From the NCBI GenBank assembly GCA_041690355.1, contig JAWLHK010000003.1, forward strand, positions 1-28,594: a stretch of DNA of 28,594 nt. The letters are read 5' to 3'. The position numbers were made by a program, and so were the translations under genes. Shown piece by piece: positions 15,705-23,504 of the stretch; positions within the stretch are counted from its first letter, which is position 1; each line of letters starts with the position of its first letter. Origin of the DNA: JAWLHK01 sp041690355 [NCBI: bacterium]. Its GTDB lineage: Bacteria; J088; JAWLBW01. The notes below the pieces were generated by a model. The model saw nothing but the letters and a program-made list of their open reading frames with translations. It had not been told where the DNA came from and did not search any database.

Positions 15705-18035
15705 ATGGAAAGCCTCAAGAAACTGACCGAAGACCAGATCCAGCGCTACGCCGATCGGATCGCGCAGGAGCTCAACCACTCCCGCGCCGGCGTCGTCAAT
15801 ACGTTGCGCCTGCTCGTCGAAGAGTCGACGGTCCCCTTCATCGCCCGCTACCGCAAGGAGATGACCGGCGGCCTCGATGAAGTCGGCATCCGCGCCGCGG
15901 GCGACCGGGCCGAAGACCTCTACGAGCTCGAGACCCGCAAGGCGAGCATCATCAAGACCATCGAAGAGCTCGGCAAGATGACCCCCGAGCTTCTGAAGGC
16001 GCTGGTGGCTTGCGAAGACCGCGCGCGCCTCGAAGACCTCTACCTGCCCTACCGCCCGAAGCGCAAGACCCGCGCCAGCATCGCCCGCGAAAAGGGGCTC
16101 GAACCGCTGGCCGACCTGATCCAGGCTCAGGACGATGCGCGTGGGCTCGAAGAGCTGGCCGCCCCGTTCGTGAATGCGGAACTGGGGGTCGAAAGTCCGC
16201 TGGCGGCCCTGCAGGGGGCCAACGACATCCTGGCCGAACGCGTGAGCGAGAACGCCGACGCCCGCGCCTTTCTGCGCCAGCGCCTGCTCGATCAGGGCGA
16301 GGTGGTCTCGCGCCGGCGTCCCCTCGACGAAAAGCATGACGAAGCCGCCCGGTTTCAGGATTACTTCGACTTCCGCGAATCGGTCGCGAAGATCCCGTCG
16401 CACCGCATGCTCGCCATCCGCCGGGGCGAGAAGCTCGAACACCTGTCCTACGAAGTCGAAATCGACCGCAAGGCCGCCCTCGACGAGCTGGCCCGGCGTT
16501 TCGTCACCAAGCCGAACACGCCCGCCGGGCAGGCCATGGCCGCCGCGACGACCGACGCCTACGACCGCCTCATGATGCCCTCGCTGCAGGTCGAGGTGCG
16601 CGGCATTCTGCGCCAGCGGGCCGAAGACGCCGCCATCGACGTCTTCAAGCAGAATCTGGGGAACCTGCTGCTCTCGGCGCCCGCGGGCAGCCTGCGCGTC
16701 ATGGGGCTCGACCCCGGATTCCGCACCGGCTGCAAGGTCGCCGTCATCGACGACACCGGCAAGCTGGTCGCGCACGACACGATTTATCCGGTGGAACCGC
16801 AGGAACGCGTCCGCGAATCCGAGTCGACGCTGATCGACTTCATCACCCGCTTCCACATTCAGGCGATAGCCGTGGGTAACGGCACCGCCAGCCGCGAAAC
16901 CGAATCGTTCGCGCGTGCCATGCTCGCGCGGCGGGGAATCGCCGAGCAGGTGCGCGTGGCCATGGTCAACGAGTCGGGCGCCTCCGTGTATTCCGCCAGC
17001 GACCTGGCGCGCGAAGAGTTCCCCGATCTCGACGTGAGCATCCGCGGCGCCGTGAGCATTGCGCGCCGCCTGCAGGATCCGCTGGCCGAGCTCGTGAAGA
17101 TCGACCCGAAGAGCATCGGCGTGGGCCAGTACCAGCACGACGTCGATCAGCGCAAGCTCGGCAAGAGCCTCGAAGACGTGCTCGAAGACTGCGTGAACAA
17201 GGTCGGCGTCGACCTGAACACGGCCTCGACCCGCCTGCTGACCTACGTGGCCGGCCTGGGCCCGAGCCTGGCCAAGGCCATCGTCGATCACCGCAATCTC
17301 CAGGGCGCATTCCGCAAACGCGACGACCTCGTGGGCGTGCGCGGCCTGGGCCCGCGGGCGTTCGAGCAGGCCGCCGGCTTTCTGCGCATCCGCAACGGCG
17401 ACAACCCGCTCGACGCGACCTCGGTGCACCCCGAGAGTTACCCGATCGTCGAAGAGATGGCCCAGAAGCTCGGCGTCGACGTTCCCGCGCTGGTGAGCAA
17501 CAAGGACCTGATCGCCAAGCTGCAGCTCGAGCAGTTCGTGAGCGACCAGGTGGGCCTGCCCACCCTGCTCGACATCCGCGACGAACTGCTGCGGCCGGGG
17601 CGCGATCCGCGCGCGGAATTCAAATGGGCGACCTACCGCGACGACGTGCGCACGGTGGCCGATCTGGAACCGGACATGCAGCTCGAGGGGACGGTGACCA
17701 ACGTGACCGCCTTCGGCGCCTTCGTCGACATCGGCGTGCATCAGGACGGCCTCGTGCACATCAGCGAACTGGCCGATTCCTTCGTCAAGGACCCCCACTC
17801 GGTCGTTTCGGTGGGTCAGGTGGTCAACGTCACCGTCCTGACCGTCGACACGGCCCGCGAGCGCATCGGGCTCAGCATGCGCAGCAAGCCGAACGTGGGC
17901 GCAAAATCGGGCGGCGGCGGTGCCGCCCGCGGGGAGCACGGCGGCGGCGCGCGACGGCAGGAGAAGGCCGCCCCGCAGGCCCCTCACCCCGGCCTCAGCG
18001 GCCTGGCCGCACTGAAGGACAAGTTCCGAAAATAA
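15705..18035 (+). CDS. tex: Tex-family RNA-binding transcription accessory protein
   Basis: 776-aa cytoplasmic nucleic-acid-binding protein (Tex/Spt6-like). The N-terminal helical region contains VNTLRLLVEESTVPFIARYRKEMTGGLDEV and EDLYLPYRPKRKTRA, both family signatures. A YqgF/RuvX-like RNase H fold begins near residue 331 (RVMGLDPGFRTGCKVAVID). A helix-hairpin-helix region (~515-570, YVAGLGPSLAKAIVDHR) follows, then an S1 RNA-binding domain at ~658-728 (LEGTVTNVTAFGAFVDIGVHQDGLVHISELA). The C-terminal ~40 residues are Gly/Arg/Ala-rich and probably disordered. Family members act in transcription and RNA handling and affect toxin expression and ribosome-related functions in some bacteria. The start at 15705 matches the family N-terminus and the promoter position. 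Confidence 0.96.
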   Translation: MESLKKLTEDQIQRYADRIAQELNHSRAGVVNTLRLLVEESTVPFIARYRKEMTGGLDEVGIRAAGDRAEDLYELETRKASIIKTIEELGKMTPELLKALVACEDRARLEDLYLPYRPKRKTRASIAREKGLEPLADLIQAQDDARGLEELAAPFVNAELGVESPLAALQGANDILAERVSENADARAFLRQRLLDQGEVVSRRRPLDEKHDEAARFQDYFDFRESVAKIPSHRMLAIRRGEKLEHLSYEVEIDRKAALDELARRFVTKPNTPAGQAMAAATTDAYDRLMMPSLQVEVRGILRQRAEDAAIDVFKQNLGNLLLSAPAGSLRVMGLDPGFRTGCKVAVIDDTGKLVAHDTIYPVEPQERVRESESTLIDFITRFHIQAIAVGNGTASRETESFARAMLARRGIAEQVRVAMVNESGASVYSASDLAREEFPDLDVSIRGAVSIARRLQDPLAELVKIDPKSIGVGQYQHDVDQRKLGKSLEDVLEDCVNKVGVDLNTASTRLLTYVAGLGPSLAKAIVDHRNLQGAFRKRDDLVGVRGLGPRAFEQAAGFLRIRNGDNPLDATSVHPESYPIVEEMAQKLGVDVPALVSNKDLIAKLQLEQFVSDQVGLPTLLDIRDELLRPGRDPRAEFKWATYRDDVRTVADLEPDMQLEGTVTNVTAFGAFVDIGVHQDGLVHISELADSFVKDPHSVVSVGQVVNVTVLTVDTARERIGLSMRSKPNVGAKSGGGGAARGEHGGGARRQEKAAPQAPHPGLSGLAALKDKFRK

Positions 18036-18063
18036 CAGCACAAAAAATAGCCGCCCTTCACTC

Positions 18064-18092
18064 TTGCCGCCGCGGATCCTTTCCTTTATAAT
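18064..18092 (+). promoter_or_regulatory. rimO promoter
   Basis: TTGCCG (18064-18069), a 17-base spacer and a perfect TATAAT (18087-18092). Transcription would begin near 18099 and leave a leader of ~100 bases before the rimO ATG. Confidence 0.65.
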
Positions 18093-18200
18093 TCCCTGCT
18101 CGACATGTCGGGTTTTTCCCTTCGCCAAGCGGAGGTATCCGGCCGTCTCCCGCGGGGAAATTCCCGGTGGAATCATGGTTTTCGAAATCGTCGTCATTGC

Positions 18201-19559
18201 ATGAAATCGGTCAGTCTCATCAGCCTCGGGTGCCCCAAGAACCTCGTCGACAGCGAGGTCATGCTGGGCATTCTCAAGAAAGACGGCTACGCCTACTCTC
18301 CGAATCCGGAAGAGGCGGAACTGATCGTCGTGAACACCTGCGGCTTCATCGGCCCCTCGCAGGAAGAGTCGATTGATACGATTCTCGAGATGGCCGAGGT
18401 CAAGAAGTCGAGCGTTCAGGCGGGCAGGCGCAAGAAGCTCGTCGTGACCGGCTGCCTCGTCCAGCGCTATCCGGGAGAGCTCGCCAAGGAGATGCCCGAG
18501 GTCGATCTCTTCGTCGGCACCGGAGAGTTCCAGAAGCTACCCGAGCTGCTCGGCGCCACGGAACGCGAGGTCATCGGCCGTCCCGAGTACGTCTATGACT
18601 CGCTGACCCCCCGCGTGCTCACGACCGAATCGGCCATGGCCTACGTGAAGATCAGCGAAGGGTGCGACCACAAGTGCACCTTCTGCATCATCCCGACGCT
18701 GCGCGGCCTGGCCCGTTCGCGCCCGGTCGACGACATCGAGCGCGAAGTGCGTTCGCTGGCGGCGCAGGGCGTGCGCGAGATCGTGCTCGTGAGCCAGGAC
18801 AGCACCGCCTACGGCCGCGATCTGGCCGATCCGACGACCCTCGGCAAGCTCCTGAAACGCCTCGACGACGTCGAGGGGGTCCGCTGGATTCGCGTGCTCT
18901 ACACCTATCCCAAGCTCTTCGACGACGATCTGATGGAGGTGCTCGCCCACGGCAAGCGCGTGGTTCCGTACATCGACATGCCGCTGCAGCACATCAGCGA
19001 CCCGGTGCTCAAGACCATGCGCCGCGGGACGCGCGAGCAGGCGACGCGGGATCTCATCCAGAAGCTGCGCGAGCGGATTCCGAACCTGGTGTTCCGCACG
19101 ACCTTCATCGTCGGCTTTCCCGGCGAGACCGATGAAGATTTCGAGAAGCTGAATGCCTTCATGGCCGAAGGGCATTTCGATCGCGTCGGCGTGTTCCGCT
19201 ACTGCCGCGAAGAGGGTACGCCGGCGGCCGAGCTGCCGAACCAGATCCCCGACAAGGTCAAGACGCAGCGCTACCGCAAGCTGATGAAGACACAGCAGAC
19301 GGTCGCCATGCGGCGCAATCAGGCACAGGTGGGCAAGACCTTCGACGTGCTCGTCGAGGGGCTCAGCGAAGAAACCGACCTGCTGCTGCGCGGCCGCTAC
19401 TACGGACAGGCCCCCGACATCGACGGGGTCGTCCTCATCAACGACGGTGAAGCCGAGGTGGGCGCCTTCCACCGCGTCGAAATCACCGAAGCACACCCGT
19501 ACGACCTGGTGGGGCGCATTGTCTCACCCCGCCTTGACGATACGGCAACAGTTTTCTAG
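18201..19559 (+). CDS. rimO: Ribosomal protein uS12 methylthiotransferase RimO
   Basis: Radical-SAM enzyme that methylthiolates an aspartate of ribosomal protein S12. The 452-aa protein has the three N-terminal cluster cysteines (C11 in SLGCPKNLVDSE, C47 in NTCGFI, C85 in VTGCLVQRY). The radical-SAM triad is SEGCDHKCTFC (C155, C159, C162), with IIPTLRG after it. The PLQHIS and FIVGFPGET blocks and a C-terminal TRAM-like region are also present. SLGCPKN and the TRAM spacing favour RimO over MiaB. The ATG at 18201 starts the conserved region; no Shine-Dalgarno is visible before it, which is unusual here. An in-frame ATG at 18105 would sit only six bases after the predicted transcription start. 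Confidence 0.95.
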   Translation: MKSVSLISLGCPKNLVDSEVMLGILKKDGYAYSPNPEEAELIVVNTCGFIGPSQEESIDTILEMAEVKKSSVQAGRRKKLVVTGCLVQRYPGELAKEMPEVDLFVGTGEFQKLPELLGATEREVIGRPEYVYDSLTPRVLTTESAMAYVKISEGCDHKCTFCIIPTLRGLARSRPVDDIEREVRSLAAQGVREIVLVSQDSTAYGRDLADPTTLGKLLKRLDDVEGVRWIRVLYTYPKLFDDDLMEVLAHGKRVVPYIDMPLQHISDPVLKTMRRGTREQATRDLIQKLRERIPNLVFRTTFIVGFPGETDEDFEKLNAFMAEGHFDRVGVFRYCREEGTPAAELPNQIPDKVKTQRYRKLMKTQQTVAMRRNQAQVGKTFDVLVEGLSEETDLLLRGRYYGQAPDIDGVVLINDGEAEVGAFHRVEITEAHPYDLVGRIVSPRLDDTATVF

Positions 19560-19562
19560 ACT
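19534..19562 (+). promoter_or_regulatory. Promoter inside the 3' end of rimO, for the DksA-family gene
   Basis: TTGACG (19534-19539), a 17-base spacer and TAGACT (19557-19562), with the -10 overlapping the rimO stop codon. It is 30 bases before the GTG of the next gene. Confidence 0.6.
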
Positions 19563-19591
19563 AGGGAAAACGTTCCCGACGGAGGTACCCC

Positions 19592-20128
19592 GTGGCCACG
19601 CCCAAATCCAAGACCGCAGCCCGCACCACCAAGAAGGCCGCGCCCGCCTCGACCGCTCCCAAGAAGAAGGCGGCGCCCGCCGCATCCTCGACCAAGGGGG
19701 CATCGGAAAACGAGCTGCGCACGATTCTCGAAGAGTTGCAGCAACATACGGCGCATGAAATCTCCGAGAAGCTGAAGAGCGGCACCGCCGGCGTCGGCAA
19801 AGACATCGGCGATTTCTACGACCTGGCGACTGAAGAGCGCGAGCGCGAACTCGAGCTGCTGCTCGGCGACCGCGAGCGCAGCCGCCTGCGTCAGATCAAC
19901 GAGGCTTTCCAGCGTCTCGAAGAGGGCACCTACGGCATCTGCGAAGAGTGCGGCGAGCCGATCAATCCGAAGCGGCTGCGCATCGTTCCCTTCGCGCGCA
20001 CGTGCGTCGACTGCCAGCACGAGAAAGAGCACGAAGAGCGCCAGATGCGCGAGCGCGACGATGACAAGGTCTACTCCGTCATCGCCACCGATCGCCCGGC
20101 GAGCCTCGACGAAGACGACGAAGGCTGA
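19592..20128 (+). CDS. DksA/TraR-family C4 zinc-finger regulator with Lys/Ala-rich N-tail
   Basis: 178-aa protein. Residues ~1-36 form a Lys/Ala/Pro/Thr-rich basic tail (PKSKTAARTTKKAAP and so on). A coiled-coil region follows (~40-110), then the DksA-type zinc finger: CEEC (117-120) with GEPINPKRLRIVPFARTC, and Cys138/Cys141 (CVDC). DksA proteins enter the RNA polymerase secondary channel and modulate rRNA and stringent-response promoters. The basic tail is not part of classical DksA and resembles histone-H1-like tails, so the protein may also contact nucleic acid. Start GTG at 19592 with a perfect GGAGG six bases upstream. It is followed by a terminator and the initiator tRNA gene. Confidence 0.9.
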   Translation: MATPKSKTAARTTKKAAPASTAPKKKAAPAASSTKGASENELRTILEELQQHTAHEISEKLKSGTAGVGKDIGDFYDLATEERERELELLLGDRERSRLRQINEAFQRLEEGTYGICEECGEPINPKRLRIVPFARTCVDCQHEKEHEERQMRERDDDKVYSVIATDRPASLDEDDEG

Positions 20129-20134
20129 GAAAAA

Positions 20135-20156
20135 ATGCGGGGCTCCCGCATCTTTT
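20135..20156 (+). terminator. Rho-independent terminator of the DksA-family gene
   Basis: ATGCGGG and CCCGCAT form a seven-base stem with a GCT loop, followed by CTTTT, six bases after the stop codon. Confidence 0.8.
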
Positions 20157-20178
20157 CCCGTGCAATTCCCGTTCACTC

Positions 20179-20187
20179 TGGTATACT
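20179..20187 (+). promoter_or_regulatory. Extended -10 promoter of the initiator tRNA
   Basis: TGGTATACT, an extended -10, ends 18 bases before the mature tRNA. It is the same nine-base string as before the cytochrome gene at 6482. Confidence 0.55.
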
Positions 20188-20205
20188 GATCTATTCAACC
20201 TCTGA

Positions 20206-20282
<77 letters not shown>

Positions 20283-20291
20283 AATCGAAAA

Positions 20292-20317
20292 AAAGCCCTC
20301 CGATGGAGGGCTTTTTT
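20292..20317 (+). terminator. Rho-independent terminator of the tRNA transcript
   Basis: AAAGCCCTCC and GGAGGGCTTT form a ten-base stem with a GAT loop. The T-run continues after the stem. Confidence 0.95.
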
Positions 20318-20370
20318 GTTTTCTGCAGTCCCCCCGGCCATTTCAGCCAACCTCTCGTATCCACGCTTCA

Positions 20371-20437
20371 GGCCCCCCTATCGCCCCCGCCGAAGGTCTG
20401 CCATAGCGTACGCGGAGCGGGCGGGGGATCCGAAAAT
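20371..20437. repeat. Diverged hairpin element related to the DUF559-flanking inverted repeats
   Basis: It begins GGCCCCCCTATCGCCCCC and ends GGGGGATCCGAAAATGA. These ends match, with few changes, the start (GGCCCCCCTGTCGTCCCCC) and end (GGGGGGACCCGAAAATTA) of the arm at 20565-20598. Between them is a longer insert, and CCCCCGCC pairs with GGCGGGGG. It looks like a second member of the same palindromic family with a different loop. Confidence 0.6.
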
Positions 20438-20468
20438 GAAAGCAAACGCGTTCAGGGCTCGGCAGACC

Positions 20469-20559
20469 GTCACTCGTCACTCGAAACTCGTCACTCGTCA
20501 CTCGTCACTCGCCACTCGTCACTCGTCACTCGCCGCTCGTCACTCGTCACTCGTCACTC
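20469..20559. repeat. Heptamer tandem array, 13 units of GTCACTC
   Basis: Thirteen uninterrupted 7-base units cover 91 bases. Ten are exactly GTCACTC; the others are GAAACTC, GCCACTC and GCCGCTC. There are no spacers. The array ends five bases before the left inverted repeat of the DUF559 module. Confidence 0.95.
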
Positions 20560-20564
20560 GCCCC

Positions 20565-20598
20565 GGCCCCCCTGTCGTCCCCCGAGGGGGGACCCGAA
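20565..20598 (+). repeat. Left arm of the inverted repeat around the DUF559 gene
   Basis: Positions 20567-20598 are the exact reverse complement of 21178-21209 (32 bases). The outer GG also matches apart from a one-base difference in C-run length. Within the arm GTCCCCC and GGGGGAC pair around a GAG loop, so each arm is itself a hairpin. Confidence 0.9.
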
Positions 20599-20688
20599 AA
20601 TTAGAATGCGATAACTCTCTGCAGGCCCTTCCCTGCGGGGCGATTCCATCGTAAACTGCGGTGCGGAAACTCGGCATAGAGGTGGGAC

Positions 20689-21078
20689 ATGGCCTGGCAG
20701 GGGAACAGCTTTGCAGGTGGGAAGAGGGCGCGGCCACAGTATCTGACCGAACTTGCGCGGCAGTTACGCCAGAACCCCACGCCGGAGGAGATCGCGCTTT
20801 GGGGGCGGCTTCGGGATAAACGTCTGGCGGGACTTCGTTTCCGCCGTCAGCACCCGATTGGCCGCTACATCCTCGACTTCTACGCCCATCTGCGCCGGGA
20901 AACCATCCTTGGTCTCGCGGTGGAGCTCGATGGCGCGCACCATGACCCGTCTGCCGATCGGGAACGCGACGCCTGGCTTCTCGCCCACCGCATCCCCGTG
21001 CTCCGATTCAGCAATCGCGAAGTCCGTGAGGACATCGACAGCGTGCTGCTGCGGATCAAGTCGGCCGCCTTGGCCTGA
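20689..21078 (+). CDS. DUF559 domain protein (Vsr-like PD-(D/E)xK endonuclease fold)
   Basis: 129-aa single-domain protein. It shows the whole DUF559 pattern: ARQLRQNPTPEEIALWGRLRD (23-43), LAGLRFRRQHPIGRYILDFY (46-65), LAVELDGAHH (76-85), RDAWLLAHRIPVLRFSNREV (93-112) and a final DIDSVLLRI. Asp63 and the E79-x-D81 pair are the likely metal-binding residues of a PD-(D/E)xK nuclease fold. The family is widespread, its members are related to very-short-patch repair endonucleases, and its biological role is not settled. An AGGTGGG site lies just before the ATG. It sits alone between the tRNA terminator and the converging leu genes, inside an inverted-repeat pair. Confidence 0.9.
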   Translation: MAWQGNSFAGGKRARPQYLTELARQLRQNPTPEEIALWGRLRDKRLAGLRFRRQHPIGRYILDFYAHLRRETILGLAVELDGAHHDPSADRERDAWLLAHRIPVLRFSNREVREDIDSVLLRIKSAALA

Positions 21079-21120
21079 CATCACGGAAATAGCAGAGGCG
21101 ATCCAAGAGTTCGTGGTGGA

Positions 21121-21156
21121 CAAAAAAGGCGGAACCCTCCTCGCGAGAGTTCCGCC
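21121..21156 (-). terminator. Terminator for the leuCD transcript (minus strand)
   Basis: Read on the minus strand, GGCGGAAC and GTTCCGCC form an eight-base stem around a loop with its own CTCGCGAG palindrome. TTTTTT follows. It lies ~155 bases past the leuD stop, inside the inverted-repeat module. Confidence 0.75.
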
Positions 21157-21177
21157 TGCGTTCACAAGTTCTTTATG

Positions 21178-21212
21178 TTCGGGTCCCCCCTCGGGGGACG
21201 ACAGGGGGGGCC
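21178..21212 (-). repeat. Right arm of the inverted repeat around the DUF559 gene
   Basis: Reverse complement of the left arm: 32 bases are perfect (21178-21209) plus one extra G in the homopolymer before the terminal CC. It contains the same GTCCCCC-GAG-GGGGGAC type hairpin. Confidence 0.9.
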
Positions 21213-21305
21213 TTTTCCGGACGACAGGGGGGCCTTTTTTCGGAAAGCCAGGGGGGCTTTTTTCCGGAGGGGTCTCCGGAGGGATCTTTCTCCGGACGGG
21301 TGGAA
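21196..21305. repeat. Degenerate tandem repeats next to the right arm
   Basis: The outer half of the arm recurs: GGACGACAGGGGGG-CCTTTTCC at 21196, GGACGACAGGGGGGCCTTTTTTC at 21219, then decayed units GGAAAGCCAGGGGGGCTTTTTTCC, GGAGGGGTCTCC, GGAGGGATCTTTCTCC and GGACGGGTGG. The period is ~23 bases at first and shortens toward leuD. Confidence 0.75.
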
Positions 21306-21311
21306 AGGTCC

Positions 21312-21917
21312 TCAGAACCCCGCCACGTAGGGAATCCGCTGCGCCGTGGCGCGGATGTCGTCCTTCGCCGACAGCAGAATCGACGTGCCGTCCCACGAAC
21401 CCTCGGTCCACTGCTTGCGGGCGCCGGGGTGAATGCTGCACGGCACGACGCCGCCCGAGTAGCGGATCTCGCTGCGCTCGACGTCGACGGTCACGTCCTG
21501 GGTCGGATTGTCCATCACCGACGTCATGAGCTGCTTGATGACCTCTTCGCCCACGGTCACGGCCGGAATGCCCAGCGTGATGCAGTTGCCGAAAAAGATT
21601 TCGGCGAAGCTCTCGCCGATGATCGCCTTCACGCCCCAGCGCATGAGCGCCTGCGGCGCATGCTCGCGCGAGGAGCCGCAGCCGAAGTTCTTGTTCACGA
21701 GCAGCACGGCTGCGCCCTGGTACTTCGGGTCGTCGAACGGATGGTTCTTGGAGTGCCCCTGCTCGTCAACCCGCTCGTCTTCGAAGACGTGCTTCTCGAG
21801 CCCCTCGAAGGTGATTCCCTTCATGAATCGGGCGGGAATGATGCGATCGGTATCGATTTCGTTCCCCGGCACCGGCACGGCCCGGCCGGTCACCTGCTTG
21901 CGCGTCGTATCGGCCAT
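21312..21917 (-). CDS. leuD: 3-isopropylmalate dehydratase small subunit
   Basis: Small (swivel-domain) subunit of isopropylmalate isomerase, which converts 2-isopropylmalate to 3-isopropylmalate in leucine synthesis. The 201-aa protein has the family blocks GRAVPVPGNEIDTDRIIPARFMKGI near the N-terminus, NKNFGCGSSREHAPQAL in the middle and FAEIFFGNCITLGIP. The length and the GCGSSREHA motif fit LeuD of the bacterial LeuCD type. It begins three bases after leuC ends, so the two subunits are co-translated. Confidence 0.96.
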   Translation of the reverse strand: MADTTRKQVTGRAVPVPGNEIDTDRIIPARFMKGITFEGLEKHVFEDERVDEQGHSKNHPFDDPKYQGAAVLLVNKNFGCGSSREHAPQALMRWGVKAIIGESFAEIFFGNCITLGIPAVTVGEEVIKQLMTSVMDNPTQDVTVDVERSEIRYSGGVVPCSIHPGARKQWTEGSWDGTSILLSAKDDIRATAQRIPYVAGF

Positions 21918-21920
21918 GGC

Positions 21921-23330
21921 TCACTCCTTCGGAAGATATTCGCGGACGTCTTCGACCGTGCCGGCGATGGCGGCCGCGGTCACCATGGCGGGGCTCATGA
22001 GCAGCGTGCGGCCCGTCGAGCTCCCCTGCCGTCCCTTGAAGTTGCGGTTGCTGCTCGAGGCGCTCACCTGATCGCCCTTGAGCTTGTCGGGGTTCATGGC
22101 GAGGCACATCGAGCACCCCGGCTCGCGCCACTCGAAGCCGGCTTCGCGGAAGATCTCGGGAAGCCCTTCCTCCACGGCCTGGTTTGCGACGTGCTGGCTG
22201 CCGGGCACCACGAGCGCCGTGACGCCCGCGGCGACCTTGCGCCCCTTGGCGATCTTCGCCGCTTCGCGCAGGTCGCTGATGCGGCCGTTCGTGCACGAGC
22301 CGATGAAGGCGACGTCGATCTTCTGGCCGCGAATCGGCGCGCCCGGCGTGAACTTCATGTAGCCGTAGGCGTCTTCGGCCACTTCGCGGGCGCCGGCGTC
22401 GAAGGAATCCACGGCGGGAAGGTTTTCATCGACGCGGATCGCCTGCTCGGGGTTCACCCCCCAGGTGACCGTGGGGCCGATGTCGGCGGCGTCGATCTTC
22501 ACGACATCCGCGTAGACGGCGTCCTTGTCGCTGGCGATGGACTTCCACCACGCGACGGCGCGATCCCACGCGTCGCCCTTGGGAGAATAGCGGCGCCCTT
22601 CGAGATACTTGAAGGTCGTTTCGTCGGGGTTCACGTAGCCGACGCGCGCGCCGCCCTCGATGGCCATGTTGCAGACAGTCATGCGCTCTTCCATCGTCAT
22701 GCGATCGAAGACGTCGCCGCCGAATTCGTAGGCGTACCCCACCCCGCCCTTCACGCCGAGCACGCGAATGATGTGCAGGATCACGTCCTTCGCATAGACG
22801 CCCTTGCCGAGCGTGCCGTTCACCTCGATGCGGCGCACCTTCGGGCGCGCCATGGCGAGGCACTGCGTGGCGAGCACGTCGCGCACCTGGCTCGTGCCGA
22901 TGCCGAAGGCGACCGCGCCGAATGCACCGTGCGTGCTCGTGTGGCTGTCGCCGCAGGCCACGGTCATGCCGGGCTGCGTGAGGCCGAGCTCGGGTCCGAT
23001 GATGTGCACGATCCCCTGATCGCCCGAGGCGGGCCCGAAGAAGGTCACCTGCGTCTGCTGGGTGTTCTCCTCCAGCGCGACCATCATGGCCTCGGCCAGC
23101 TCGTCCTTGAAGGGGCGCTGGCGCGTATCGGTCGGAATGATGTGGTCGACCGTCGCGAAGGTCCGGTTGGGGAACATGACGTCCAGGTTGCGCTCGCGCA
23201 GCATCTGAAACGCCTGGGGACTGGTCACTTCATGCACCAGGTGCAGACCGATGAACAGCTGCGTCTGCCCCGAGGGGAGCTCGCGCACCGTATGCAGGTC
23301 CCACACCTTGTCGAGGAGGGTTTTTCCCAT
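21921..23330 (-). CDS. leuC: 3-isopropylmalate dehydratase large subunit
   Basis: Catalytic subunit of isopropylmalate isomerase with a [4Fe-4S] cluster. The 469-aa length is typical. The N-terminus [15 protein letters not shown] is canonical, [24 protein letters not shown] is the aconitase signature (~125-148), and the cluster cysteines are Cys346 (GSCTNGR), Cys406 and Cys409 ([10 protein letters not shown]). The frame is open further upstream, but the family start is the ATG at 23330. No Shine-Dalgarno is visible before it. leuA and leuB are not in the window. Confidence 0.97.
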   Translation of the reverse strand: MGKTLLDKVWDLHTVRELPSGQTQLFIGLHLVHEVTSPQAFQMLRERNLDVMFPNRTFATVDHIIPTDTRQRPFKDELAEAMMVALEENTQQTQVTFFGPASGDQGIVHIIGPELGLTQPGMTVACGDSHTSTHGAFGAVAFGIGTSQVRDVLATQCLAMARPKVRRIEVNGTLGKGVYAKDVILHIIRVLGVKGGVGYAYEFGGDVFDRMTMEERMTVCNMAIEGGARVGYVNPDETTFKYLEGRRYSPKGDAWDRAVAWWKSIASDKDAVYADVVKIDAADIGPTVTWGVNPEQAIRVDENLPAVDSFDAGAREVAEDAYGYMKFTPGAPIRGQKIDVAFIGSCTNGRISDLREAAKIAKGRKVAAGVTALVVPGSQHVANQAVEEGLPEIFREAGFEWREPGCSMCLAMNPDKLKGDQVSASSSNRNFKGRQGSSTGRTLLMSPAMVTAAAIAGTVEDVREYLPKE

Positions 23331-23364
23331 GCAACACCGTGGAGGAAAGAAACGAATATTGTGC

Positions 23365-23454
23365 CAGAATTCCGCGCGAAATGCCCGAAGGTCGGTGCCC
23401 GATCCCCTCGAATGCCCAAGGCTCCGATCCCCGATGCCCAAGTCAGAATTCCGC
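23365..23454. repeat. Short direct repeats upstream of leuC
   Basis: CAGAATTCCGC occurs at 23365 and 23444. Between them ATGCCCAAG occurs twice (23412 and 23434), with a third near-copy ATGCCCGAAG at 23381. They lie in the 174-base gap between vapC and leuC and could be binding sites for a leucine-pathway regulator or simple local duplications. Confidence 0.5.
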
Positions 23455-23504
23455 AGGGCAGGCATGGGCGCACGCTCAATGCTTCTGCGGAGGAAGAATC
23501 GTGT

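Larger units (their letters stand above)
20565..21212. mobile_element. Candidate non-autonomous module: DUF559 gene between inverted hairpin repeats
   Basis: A 648-base segment with perfect 32-base inverted repeats at both ends that contains one gene, the DUF559 protein at 20689-21078. A heptamer array lies directly outside the left end, and truncated copies of the arm lie outside the right end. I see no target-site duplication and no transposase. It could be a mobile cassette, or two copies of a dispersed palindrome that happen to flank the gene. Mobility is inferred, not shown. Confidence 0.45.

Noticed and set aside
20469-20559. Possible CRISPR array
   Set aside because: The repeat unit is only seven bases with no spacers, and no cas gene is present.
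20316-20654. Open frames across the heptamer array that would encode repeats such as RHSSLVTRH
   Set aside because: Several frames are open at once because of the repeat itself; no start site with a ribosome-binding sequence and no known domain.
20565-21212. Classic insertion sequence
   Set aside because: There is no transposase and no target-site duplication next to the arms; the segment is reported only as a candidate non-autonomous module.
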